Origin: JAZMZS01 sp045120955
Lineage (GTDB): Bacteria; Bacillota; Clostridia; Oscillospirales; CAG-272
Reading direction: 5' to 3'
Assembly (NCBI GenBank): GCA_045120955.1
Contig: JBGVFH010000075.1
Span: forward strand, 1-26,137
DNA: 26,137 nucleotides
Shown here: one piece after another, positions 1-7,699 of the stretch
Layout of the letters: the number at the start of each line of letters is the position of its first letter
Position numbering within the stretch: the first letter of the stretch is position 1
Made by a program: the position numbers and the translations under genes
Notes under the pieces: generated by a model
What the model was told of the DNA's origin: nothing
Database searches by the model: none
What the model saw: only the letters and a program-made list of their open reading frames with translations

Positions 1-436
1 AGTCCTCTGTATCTTCCACATCGCATCTAACGGATGGCTCGCTGTATGCGAGATAATCGTAGGAAAAGTATCCTACAAGACCGCCCGTGAAGGAAGGTAG
101 ATAATCGAAACGGGGACTTTTGTAATCGGCAAGGATCTGGCGGAGATAATCGGAAGGATCATCCGTCTTTACCTTGAGATTTCCGATCTTCATTTCGCCT
201 CGGATACAGGTGATCTCCATTTTCGGATCAAAGCCGAGAAATGTATATCTTCCCCAAGTTTCGTTTGCCTGTGCGGATTCGAGCATATAGCAGTGAGTCG
301 ATACATTTTTTAGTATCTTCATTGTTTCGATCGGTGTGGTGAAGTCGGAAAGAATTTCACAGCTTACCGGCAGCACATTGTATTTTCCCGTGTCTGCAAT
401 TTTCCCCGCTTCGCTGAATGTAGGTGAAATTTTCAT
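1..436 (-). CDS. trpE: Anthranilate synthase component I (TrpE), N-terminal part, cut by window edge
   Basis: The reverse strand encodes 145 residues from an ATG at 436, preceded by a GGAGG six bases upstream, and stays open to the window edge. TrpE joins chorismate and ammonia or glutamine-derived nitrogen to make anthranilate, the first step of tryptophan synthesis. The visible part matches the TrpE N-terminal domain. It has an MLES motif at about residues 51-54, the place of the LLES tryptophan-feedback motif, then WGRYTFLGFDP and SFTGGLVGYFSYD. The catalytic chorismate-binding domain lies outside the window. A Trp-type T-box leader sits directly upstream, which supports TrpE over the related PabB or isochorismate synthases. 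Confidence 0.93.
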   Translation of the reverse strand, partial: MKISPTFSEAGKIADTGKYNVLPVSCEILSDFTTPIETMKILKNVSTHCYMLESAQANETWGRYTFLGFDPKMEITCIRGEMKIGNLKVKTDDPSDYLRQILADYKSPRFDYLPSFTGGLVGYFSYDYLAYSEPSVRCDVEDTED

Positions 437-493
437 ATTCTGTACCTCCAAATAAAATACTCCTTTGACTTATCTGCCAAAGGAGTAAACAAA

Positions 494-782
494 AACGTCC
501 TTGACAGAATTATACTATCTGTCAAGGACGAATAATCGGAACATTATCCGCGGTGCCACCTTGATTCACGGCATTACCGTGCGCTTAGCAGGATACAAGA
601 TATCCCCGGCATTTATACGCTTGCCTTCAGCGTCGCAGAATACTTTGGGATGATCCCATTTGACTGCGCCCTCAGCGGTCCATTTGACAATTTGTTTCTA
701 ACCCGACTCTCAGCACCACGGGCTCTCTGTGTAGTCATAATTGCCGTTATCTCCGCCTCAACGGTTTAAGGTATTAAATCTA
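494..782 (-). promoter_or_regulatory. T-box riboswitch, Trp-specific, leader of trpE
   Basis: On the minus strand the conserved T-box sequence AAGGTGGCACCGCGG lies at 562-548. Upstream is a Stem I distal-loop-like stretch (GAGAGCCCGTGGTGCTGAGAG, about 742-722). The likely specifier codon is TGG (Trp) at 682-680, in the context AAATGGACC, where a purine follows the codon as usual. The leader ends in a 12-bp terminator hairpin (530-519 pairing with 507-496) followed by TTTTTG. In known T-boxes, uncharged tRNA pairs with the specifier and the T-box bulge and blocks the terminator, so trpE would be expressed when tRNA-Trp is uncharged. The specifier fits the trpE gene downstream. This leader, its promoter and the dtxR tail fill the gap 437-972. 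Confidence 0.95.
496..530 (-). terminator. T-box-controlled intrinsic terminator before trpE
   Basis: Arms CGTCCTTGACAG and CTGTCAAGGACG (12 bp, perfect, 11-base loop) are followed on the minus strand by a run of five T. The T-box sequence at 562-548 can pair with the 5' arm region to form the competing antiterminator. Confidence 0.93.
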
Positions 783-788
783 TACTGC

Positions 789-817
789 ATTATACTCCTT
801 TTTACCTACCTTGTCAA
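789..817 (-). promoter_or_regulatory. Consensus sigma-A promoter of the trpE T-box leader
   Basis: On the minus strand a perfect -35 TTGACA (817-812) and perfect -10 TATAAT (794-789) are separated by 17 bp. The start of the T-box RNA would fall near 782. Both hexamers match the consensus exactly, so control probably rests with the T-box rather than initiation. Confidence 0.92.
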
Positions 818-972
818 CAGGTAAAAAACATTTTTTTACAGTTACTTATTGAATTTTTTTCGCAGGTGACAAAACATGTATCATTGATTTTTTTCATAAC
901 GGGACTCTTTTGCACTTTTTTGACTAAAAAAATCAGTGGAAGGGCGAAAGCTTGCCGCCGAAATCTTTTATT

Positions 973-1350
973 TTATGTATGCTGAATTTTGAAGCGAAGG
1001 TGCGCACGTATGATCTCCACAAGATCTGACGAGATAACGTGTTCGATCCTGCAAGCATTTTCCTCGGCAAGTGCTGCATCTGCACCGAGGTCGACAAACA
1101 TTGCTGTGAGCAAATGGTGTCTTTCATAAATATCGAAAGCAACCTTTTTGCCCGCCTCGGTTAAGCTGATAACTCCCGAGGAGTCGATGCTGACATAGTC
1201 TTTTTCACGAAGCCGTTTCATGGCGTTGCAAATACTCGGTTTGGAATATCCAAGCTCGCTCGCAACATCAACAGAGCGCAAATTCGGTTTTTTCTGTTTT
1301 AAAACATATATGGTCTCAAGGTACATCTCTTCGGATTCTCTGTATTTCAT
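973..1350 (-). CDS. DtxR/MntR-family metal-dependent transcriptional regulator
   Basis: This 125-residue protein has the DtxR family layout. An N-terminal winged helix (about 1-65, with SVDVASELGYSKPSICNAMKRL as the recognition part) is followed by the short metal-binding dimerisation domain, with ERHHLL and CRIEHVIS carrying likely His/Glu ligands. It lacks the C-terminal SH3-like domain of long DtxR proteins, like MntR-type members. The family represses metal-uptake genes when Fe2+ or Mn2+ is bound. I chose the ATG at 1350 over an adjacent TTG because it overlaps the stop of the small upstream gene (TGATG), which suggests translational coupling. The siderophore uptake genes just upstream make iron the likely effector, but that is inference. 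Confidence 0.88.
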   Translation of the reverse strand: MKYRESEEMYLETIYVLKQKKPNLRSVDVASELGYSKPSICNAMKRLREKDYVSIDSSGVISLTEAGKKVAFDIYERHHLLTAMFVDLGADAALAEENACRIEHVISSDLVEIIRAHLRFKIQHT

Positions 1351-1475
1351 CAAGTGCGCCCCCTTTTTTGTTTATTATAGATTGCCTTTTTGCACAGCCA
1401 TTTAACGCCTGTACACAATATGACGAAAACGGCTGTCACGAGCATGGCAATCAGTATTTTCATGACATATTGCAT
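1350..1475 (-). CDS. Small single-pass membrane protein, 41 residues, coupled to the DtxR-like gene
   Basis: This short frame starts at an ATG preceded by AAAGGA at seven bases, and its TGA overlaps the ATG of the DtxR-like gene. The product has one hydrophobic segment (about residues 5-24, KILIAMLVTAVFVILCTGV), Cys at 21 and 28, and a very basic tail (KKAIYNKQKRGRT) that predicts a cytoplasmic C-terminus. It resembles in size and place the small membrane proteins found beside metal-transport genes, but I do not recognise a family. The overlap and RBS make it a credible gene despite its size; its function is unknown. Confidence 0.7.
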   Translation of the reverse strand: MQYVMKILIAMLVTAVFVILCTGVKWLCKKAIYNKQKRGRT

Positions 1476-1493
1476 GAGACTGTCCTTTCTTTT

Positions 1494-1526
1494 AAAAAGC
1501 AGGCGGAACCCAAAGATCCCGCCTGT
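1494..1526 (-). terminator. Intrinsic terminator after the siderophore-binding protein gene
   Basis: On the minus strand CAGGCGG-type arms (1525-1519 and 1506-1500) enclose a 12-base loop and are followed by CTTTTT. It lies between the binding-protein gene and the small membrane protein gene. The latter's RBS follows directly, so read-through rather than a separate promoter may feed the regulator. Confidence 0.7.
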
Positions 1527-1541
1527 CGATGTAATTCATGA

Positions 1542-2546
1542 TTATTTCAGAAGTGCATTTTCAAGGTCTTCAAGCATCATTCCGAGAGCTGTGAAACCAC
1601 CTTCTGCGGTGTACCAAACGCTCGGACGTGCAAGAATGACAACATTACCGTTTTTAGCAGCGATCGTCTGATTGATGACTTCATTGTTCATAACCTCTGC
1701 CGCAGTAGAAGCACCACCGGTAGCTGCATCTCTATCCATCACAAAAATGTACTGAGGATTCTTCTGCAGGATATATTCGAATGAGGAAAGGTTACCGTGC
1801 GAAGCATCTTCGGAATCCTTGTCAACACCAACATTTGCAAAGCCGATCTCGTTACCGATGATAGAGCAACGGCCGCTGTTACCTGTTACGTTGAATCCAC
1901 CGCTTGTTACCATACCGACAATGGCGGATTTGCCTTTAGCAAATAACTGAAGTGCCTCAATTCTATCGTTATAAGCAGATACCTTCGCATTCATTTCCTC
2001 TGTCTTGCCGAAAATCGAAGCGATCGTCTGTGCATTCTTGATAGTGCCTTCTACTACATTTCCGCTAACAGTCAAGCGCACAACGGGAGCGATCTCGGAA
2101 AGAGTTGAATAATATTCGCTGCCGCGTCCGCCCATGAAAATGAGATCGGGTTCATATTCCATAATTGTTTCGGCATCGGGAGTCTTGATCGTACCGCAGG
2201 TGGGAATTCCGTCAACTGCATCTACAAGATAATCAAGCGTAGTAGTAGAAACGCAAACAATGCGATCTTCAAGTCCGAGGTTTACGAGAATATCAAGAGT
2301 TGCCATATCGCAAACGGCGATCTTTTGAGGATCATACGGAACTTCAAGCTGAATTTCCTTTTCATCTTTAGAGCCGTCAACGCAGGTGATGGTTATCTTT
2401 TCAGGTTTTTGTTCATTGTTTGCGTTACCTGATTCGGTAACGTTGTTATCGGTTTTTGATCCATTATCGGCGGGGGTGTTGTTGCACGCTGCGAGACAAA
2501 ACATCATCATAACAGCGGCGATCAAAAGTGCGAGTAATTTTTTCAT
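1542..2546 (-). CDS. Iron-siderophore ABC transporter, substrate-binding lipoprotein (YclQ/CeuE-like)
   Basis: This is a 334-residue lipoprotein. The signal peptide ends in a lipobox LAAC with the lipidated Cys at 21, then a Ser/Asn/Glu-rich linker to about residue 50. The rest is a periplasmic-binding fold of the FecB/CeuE class, with KIAVCDMATLDILVNLGL near the start and TPDAETIMEYEPDLIFMGGRGSE in the middle. It captures a ferric siderophore outside the cell, and the best family match is the petrobactin-type YclQ group. I chose the ATG at 2546 because AAGGAG lies ten bases upstream; the upstream in-frame ATG overlaps that site. It follows its ATPase gene by 50 bases. Its permease partner is broken (see 3346-3807), so uptake is probably lost unless another permease serves it. 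Confidence 0.92.
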   Translation of the reverse strand: MKKLLALLIAAVMMMFCLAACNNTPADNGSKTDNNVTESGNANNEQKPEKITITCVDGSKDEKEIQLEVPYDPQKIAVCDMATLDILVNLGLEDRIVCVSTTTLDYLVDAVDGIPTCGTIKTPDAETIMEYEPDLIFMGGRGSEYYSTLSEIAPVVRLTVSGNVVEGTIKNAQTIASIFGKTEEMNAKVSAYNDRIEALQLFAKGKSAIVGMVTSGGFNVTGNSGRCSIIGNEIGFANVGVDKDSEDASHGNLSSFEYILQKNPQYIFVMDRDAATGGASTAAEVMNNEVINQTIAAKNGNVVILARPSVWYTAEGGFTALGMMLEDLENALLK

Positions 2547-2596
2547 GGTTTCAAATCTCCTTTTCATTTATGTATTTTTTTATAAAACCATCAAAG

Positions 2597-3349
2597 TTAG
2601 TAGTAAATCGAAAGCGGTTTGCCGTCGATTTCCATGATCTGAAAATCTACATTGTAGATCTTCGAAAGAGTTTGCTTATTCATAACTTCGTCAACTGTGC
2701 CGTATTTCGCTATCTTTTCATCGACGAAAGCGCAGATATAATCTGAGTAAAATGCGGCATAATTGATTTCGTGAAGAACAAGAACGACCGTTTTTCCGAG
2801 TTCATCGCAGAGGCGGCGAACTATCTTCATCATGTTGGTTGCATGATAAATATCAAGATTGTTTGTCGGTTCATCCAGAAGAATATATTCGGTGTCCTGC
2901 GCAATGACCATAGCAATGTATGCTCTTTGGCGCTGGCCGCCCGATAATTCATCAATGTACCTGTCCTCAAATTCACCAAGCTCCATATAGTCAATCGCTT
3001 TTGCGATGATACCGTTATCTTCTTCGGTCAGTCTGCTTCCCGAATAAGGAAAACGACCGAAAGCAACAAGCTCTTTTACGGTTAATTTCATTTGCACATT
3101 GTTGTGCTGTGTCAGTATTGCCAGCCGCTTAGCAAGCTCTCGGCTTTTCCAATCGGACAGGTCCTTATCCTCGAAGCTGATAATACCTGCATCCTTGGCA
3201 ACGAGACGGGATATCATACCCATGACTGTAGATTTGCCCGCACCGTTGGGACCTATCAGCGAGGTCACCTTGCCTTTGTGTATATCAAAGCTGACTGAGT
3301 CAACAACGGCTTTCCCGTCATATTTTTTTATAAGCTCTTTGACATTCAT
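2597..3349 (-). CDS. Iron-siderophore ABC transporter, ATP-binding protein (YclP/CeuD-like)
   Basis: This 250-residue ATPase powers siderophore import. All nucleotide-binding motifs are present: Walker A GPNGAGKST at 33-41, signature LSGGQ at 135-139, Walker B ILLDE at 156-160 and a switch His at about 193. The Glu that activates water is intact. The ATG at 3349 follows AGAGG at six bases and overlaps the permease stop as ATGA, a typical coupled arrangement. The longer frame would start eleven codons upstream without family support. The gene appears intact although its permease partner is truncated. Confidence 0.92.
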   Translation of the reverse strand: MNVKELIKKYDGKAVVDSVSFDIHKGKVTSLIGPNGAGKSTVMGMISRLVAKDAGIISFEDKDLSDWKSRELAKRLAILTQHNNVQMKLTVKELVAFGRFPYSGSRLTEEDNGIIAKAIDYMELGEFEDRYIDELSGGQRQRAYIAMVIAQDTEYILLDEPTNNLDIYHATNMMKIVRRLCDELGKTVVLVLHEINYAAFYSDYICAFVDEKIAKYGTVDEVMNKQTLSKIYNVDFQIMEIDGKPLSIYY

Positions 3350-3807
3350 ATAGAACCTCTCTTTCCTCTCAATAGCAGCCACAAGAAATAAACTCCGCCG
3401 CCGATCGTAATGAATACGCTGACCGGAACGGAATAGTCAAACACACGCTCGACCAAACATTGGCTGCCAACAAGAGCAAGCATTCCGATGAGTCCCGAGC
3501 CGATGATCAACCGAGAGTGCCGATACGTTTTCAGCAACTGTCTTCCGAGGTTTGCAATGATCAAGCCAAGGAAGGAGATCGGACCTATCATTGCTGTTGC
3601 AACTGCTATACAAAGAGTTACTCCGATCAAAAGTCTGCGAACAACTCGATCATAATCCACTCCAAGATTGATCGCTTGATCCTTTCCAAGGGTAATGACA
3701 TCGAGCAGCTTTAAGTCTTTGCGAAGGAAAACCGCCATAACCGTAAGCAATACTATGGAAAAGACGATGATCTCTGAATTGATATTATCAAAGCTCGCTA
3801 TCGACAT
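3346..3807 (-). pseudogene. Siderophore ABC permease (FecCD/YclO-like), C-terminal half only
   Basis: Only 153 residues remain of a family that is normally about 310-340. The fragment begins at the SFDNIN segment and holds the rest: several membrane segments, the LGVDYDRVVRRLL coupling-helix region that meets the ATPase, GPISFLGLIIANLGRQ, and the C-terminal VPVSVFITIGGGVYFLWLL helix. The start codon has no Shine-Dalgarno site, and a stop lies five codons upstream in frame. Its ATG overlaps the stop of the truncated exporter gene by ten bases, so any translation would rely on accidental coupling. The N-terminal half and the first permease gene (YclN-type) are absent. A deletion, or an assembly join, near 3800 explains both truncated genes. 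Confidence 0.85.
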
Positions 3808-5285
3808 TGGAGGTTGCTGTCATATCCGTTCGGAAGTGCTTTCAGCAATTCCGTGCAACGGCTCATTTCCACGGCATTTGCAAGCTCTTCTTCGGTGACT
3901 TGTTCGTTTGCGTATTTCAGATTGTTGCGGATCGTATCGGAAAACAAAACGGTATCCTGCAAGACGATTGCAATGTTTTTACGCAGGCTATCTCTTGAAA
4001 TGTCTGCTACGTTTTGACCTCCTATCAAAATTTCACCGCTGTCGATATCATAATACCGCATCAGAAGATTTACCACGGTGGTTTTGCCGCTGCCGGTAGA
4101 ACCGACAAGAGCGACCTTTTTCCCCGAAGGCACGGTCAGCGTAAAATCGTGAAGCACGGGACGGCCGGGCGTATAAGAGAACTGCACATTACGGAAAGTC
4201 ACATCAGCGTTCTTTTCAACGGTGAGTTCTTCGCCCGTCATATCCTCATTCGCCTCATCCAGAACAGTAAAGACACGCTCTGCACCTGCAATGGCAGTTT
4301 GAAGCTGACCGTATATTTGTGCAATTTCATTGATAGGGCGGCTAAACTGCTTGGCATAGACGATAAAAGCGGAAATAACACCGACGGAGATCAGACCGTT
4401 CACCGAAAAATACCCACCGAAAGCCGCAATAATAACAAACCCGATGTTACCAATGCAGTTCATGATCGGTCCCATAACACCGCTGAAAATATCGGTACGG
4501 ATGCCTGCCTTAGTCAGTGAATCCGAGGTGGCGCAAAAGTCATCTGTGATCTCGTCTTGATGGTTATAGGCAACGAACGTGTGATATCCGGAGATCATTT
4601 CTTCGACCGTTCCATTGAGCTGACCGAGAAGAACCTGTCGGTTACGAGAGAATTTCCGAACCTTCTTCGATAAAAATTTGGTTACAAGCAAAGTCAGCAC
4701 AACGGTGAAAAGGCTGAGCAGAGCGAGCTGCCAACAATATATGATCATAATGGCTGCCGTTCCGACCACTGTTAACACACCCGAAAAGAGCGACGGAAGC
4801 GATTGCGACACGGTGGTTGAGATGTTTTCGATATCGTTGGTCATACGGCTCATGACATCGCCGTGAGAATGGGTGTCAAGATAGCGGATCGGAAGGTCGA
4901 TGATCTTTCCGAACAATTCCTCACGCATACTTTTGACAATACGCTGACTGAGATTTGCGCTGAACAATCCTTGAAGCAACTGACTGATACCGTATAGCAG
5001 ATAAACAGCAAGCATAAGAGCCAAGGTTCTTGCAAAATGACCGTCCGCTTCTCCTGCAATAATATCTATTGCTGAGCTTTGCAGGCTCGGCGCATAAACA
5101 CCGCAAAGCGTCCCGAAGACCACGATCAAAAGCATTCCGATGACAATGACTTTCTCATGGGCAAAGTAAGTCAGAATACGCCCAAGGGTCTTTCCGATGT
5201 GCTCGCCACGCTCCACCTCTGCAAATCTCGCTCCGCGATTCATCATGCCGGGGATATTGCGTTCTTCAAGCTTTGGTTCACGCAT
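3798..5285 (-). pseudogene. ABC exporter subunit B, C-terminally truncated inside the ATPase domain
   Basis: This frame of 495 residues is an ABC exporter half-transporter of about 575-590 in full form. It has the six-helix membrane domain (about 40-330), ENISTTVSQSLP in the coupling region, Walker A GSTGSGKTT at 395-403 and the Q-loop Gln at 443. Similarity stops at LPNGYDS (about 484-490), followed by five foreign residues and a stop. Signature motif, Walker B, D-loop and switch His are all missing, so ATP hydrolysis should be impossible. The start overlaps the first exporter gene by eight bases with GGAGGTG upstream, a normal coupled heterodimer layout. The partner carries a degenerate ATP site, so this was the catalytic half. 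Confidence 0.88.
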
Positions 5286-6966
5286 GGATATCCACCTCCC
5301 CGCTCATTTGAGAATCATAAATACCACGGTATGTCTGACAGGAAAGCATTAACTCGTCATGCGTACCCACAGCACCGATCCCTCCGTTTTCAAGCACAAC
5401 GATTCTGTGAGCCCTGCGGACCGAAGCAATACGCTGTGCGATAATGATTTTTGTACTATCGGGACTTGTCCCGTTCAATGCTTGGTATAGATCTGCCTCT
5501 GTCTTTAGATCAAGCGCACTTGTGGAATCATCAAGTATCAGTATCTCCGCCCCCTTAAGAATAGCTCGGGAAATAGAAATACGCTGTTTTTGACCGCCCG
5601 ATAGACTCATACCACGCTCGGCAACCGCCGTCCCGTAGCCGTCCGCCATTTTGCCGATAAATTCATCTGCTTGAGCTGCACCTGCGGCAGCACAAATCGC
5701 TTTTTCGTCTGCGAGAGGGTTCCCCCATGCGATGTTTTCAGCAATGGTCTCGCTGAACAGCTCACTCTTTTGCAGCGCAATGGCAATTTTGTCACGCAAG
5801 GCGGTCCGGTTGTACTCACGCACATCTACACCGTCTACCAGTACCGCACCGTCGTTAACATCATAAAAACGAGGAATGAGATTGACAAGCGTAGTTTTTC
5901 CGCATCCGGTAGCGCCCATAATGGCAACCGTTTCTCCGGGATGAACGGTCAAGCTTATGTGAGAGAGAACATTTTTGTTTGTTCCGGGGTAAGCAAAGGA
6001 AACATCACGGAATTCGATCTGTCCGCATATCTCGGTATTTCCGTCAAACGTGCCGTCCTTGAGCTCAGGCTCGCTGTCAAGTATCTCTTTGACTCGTTTC
6101 CATGAAGCAATACCGCGCGAAATATTTTGAAACAGCATGACAAGCATTAAGATGCCGTTGAGCAGTTGTGATGTATAGGTGATAGCCGCCATGATATTTC
6201 CGGGAGTCGTCCCAATGCCTGCCTCGATTTGATAAGAGCCTGACATGAGTAACAGCACAACTACCACATTCATGAGAATGTTCATCACGGGGTTCATGAA
6301 AGCAAAGATCACAAGGACCTGAAGCTGAGCTTTGATAAGCTCGCCGTTGGCTTTCCCAAAACGAGCCTTTTCGTATATCTCACGCACGCACGCTTTGATC
6401 ATACGAATGCCCGATATATCCTCCTGCATAATGGCGTTGATCCGATCCAAATGCGCCTGCAGCTTGGAAAAGAGCGGGTTTGCTTTCGAGAGGCAAAATG
6501 CAAGGCAACCAACAATCAAAGGAAAGGCGCACAATACGATGAGACCAAACTGACGGTTGAGACGAAACATGAAGAAAATACTTCCGAACATCAGCATAGA
6601 AGTTCGTATCATACCTCGCACAAACTGCGAGACAAAATTTTGCACCTGTGTAATATCGTTGGTCACTCTTGTTACCAATGAACCTGTTCCGAAATGATCG
6701 ACCTGCGGAAATGAAAAAGTCATAATATTGCCGAAGCAGTCCTTCCGCATTTCGTTTCCGATGTTCTGTCCCGACATATGAACAAATACATTGTTAAGCG
6801 ACCCGCAAAGACCGCCGAACAATACAAGTCCGATCATAATAATACCGAGACGCCATATCAGATCAAGGTCTCCGACACCGTCGGTTTTTATGCCGAGCAC
6901 ACCTTCATCCACGATTTTACTCATGATTTCGGGTTGTATCAAATCCACCATGACCTCACCGATCAT
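5278..6966 (-). CDS. ABC exporter subunit A (degenerate-site half), with amber codon at the ancestral codon 2
   Basis: The open frame gives 562 residues: membrane domain to about 300, then an ATPase domain with Walker A GATGCGKTT (351-359), Q399, LSGGQ (455-459) and Walker B ILILDD (475-480). Asp480 stands where the catalytic Glu should be, and Gln511 replaces the switch His, the pattern of the non-catalytic half in heterodimeric exporters such as TM287/288 or BmrCD. The frame opens inside the first membrane helix region, which is odd. In the same frame, 18 codons upstream, an ATG at 7020 is followed at once by TAG and then by KYIKRYLHFAIIAALF, the expected start of such proteins. One base change would restore it. 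The internal ATG at 6966 has no good RBS, so expression is doubtful. Confidence 0.85.
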   Translation of the reverse strand: MIGEVMVDLIQPEIMSKIVDEGVLGIKTDGVGDLDLIWRLGIIMIGLVLFGGLCGSLNNVFVHMSGQNIGNEMRKDCFGNIMTFSFPQVDHFGTGSLVTRVTNDITQVQNFVSQFVRGMIRTSMLMFGSIFFMFRLNRQFGLIVLCAFPLIVGCLAFCLSKANPLFSKLQAHLDRINAIMQEDISGIRMIKACVREIYEKARFGKANGELIKAQLQVLVIFAFMNPVMNILMNVVVVLLLMSGSYQIEAGIGTTPGNIMAAITYTSQLLNGILMLVMLFQNISRGIASWKRVKEILDSEPELKDGTFDGNTEICGQIEFRDVSFAYPGTNKNVLSHISLTVHPGETVAIMGATGCGKTTLVNLIPRFYDVNDGAVLVDGVDVREYNRTALRDKIAIALQKSELFSETIAENIAWGNPLADEKAICAAAGAAQADEFIGKMADGYGTAVAERGMSLSGGQKQRISISRAILKGAEILILDDSTSALDLKTEADLYQALNGTSPDSTKIIIAQRIASVRRAHRIVVLENGGIGAVGTHDELMLSCQTYRGIYDSQMSGEVDIHA

Positions 6967-7034
6967 AAACAGAGCGGCAATGATGGCAAAATGTAAATAT
7001 CGTTTAATATATTTCTACATCTGTATCACTCTTT

Positions 7035-7679
7035 CTAACGGCGCTCTGCATGGTGTTCGGCTCCATGATGACCGTGATGAGCATGTTCTGCGGATCTATC
7101 GCCGTAACGGTGCCGCCAGTCGTGATTGACCTTTTCAAGCAACATCAACAGATCGGCTTTATCCTCTTCGGATAAACAGGAAAACATTTCGGTATGACGC
7201 TGTTTTCTTTGTTCGGCGGCTTCTTTTGCTTTTTCTTTGCCGGCTTCCGTAAGCTTGATATCGGAAGTGCGACGGTCTTGCTCACTCATGGTGCGCGTAA
7301 CAAGACCTGCACTCTCCAGCTTGCCTATCACTTCGCTTGCAGAACCGGGTTGAACGCCAAGACGCTCTGTGAGTTCTCTTTGGGTAATGGTTTCAGCTTG
7401 GTTTATAATGATAAGAATACGACTCTGACTTCCTTTTCCCTCTGCAAGAGCATGGATGACCTGTCCCATATCACGAATATTCCAAATCAGCTTGTTGTCC
7501 CGATCCAGTGTATGATATTTCTTTTTGTGTTCTGATGGCTTTTTGCCATCACGCTCGCCGTCCGGTTTACGAGTGCGAGGAGGAATCACTCCTGACTTTG
7601 CATACTCGGCGCCTCTTTCACAGTGCGGATGATCCAAATAACAATGGCGACCGCAACAAGGACATAAATGCTTGAGCAT
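7035..7679 (-). CDS. MarR-family repressor with Cys-rich head and His-rich tail
   Basis: This 214-residue protein has a MarR winged helix in the centre (about 65-175): ITQRELTERLGVQPGSASEVIGKLESAGLV as the helix-turn-helix, then TRTMSEQDRRTSDIKLTEAG as the wing. MarR dimers repress drug-export operons and release DNA on ligand binding. Unusual parts are an N-terminal cluster CPCCGRHC...HPHC (Cys 6, 8, 9, 13, 20) and a C-terminal tail with many His. Both could bind metal. The ATG at 7679 follows GGAGG at five bases; an upstream TTG in frame overlaps that site. The exporter genes follow by 14 bases, so it very likely controls them and itself through the inverted repeat at 7700-7747. Confidence 0.9.
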   Translation of the reverse strand: MLKHLCPCCGRHCYLDHPHCERGAEYAKSGVIPPRTRKPDGERDGKKPSEHKKKYHTLDRDNKLIWNIRDMGQVIHALAEGKGSQSRILIIINQAETITQRELTERLGVQPGSASEVIGKLESAGLVTRTMSEQDRRTSDIKLTEAGKEKAKEAAEQRKQRHTEMFSCLSEEDKADLLMLLEKVNHDWRHRYGDRSAEHAHHGHHGAEHHAERR

Positions 7680-7699
7680 AAAAACCTCCAAATATATTT

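Noticed and set aside
4014..4520. Plus-strand frame of 168 codons opposite the truncated exporter gene
   Set aside because: It is a shadow of the exporter gene on the minus strand, with no RBS and no recognisable domain.
7015..7020. Idea that TAG is recoded as an amino acid in this genome
   Set aside because: Neighbouring genes such as marR (7035), the pdaA-like gene (17256) and the SpoIIM-like gene (15411) end in TAG in the expected place.
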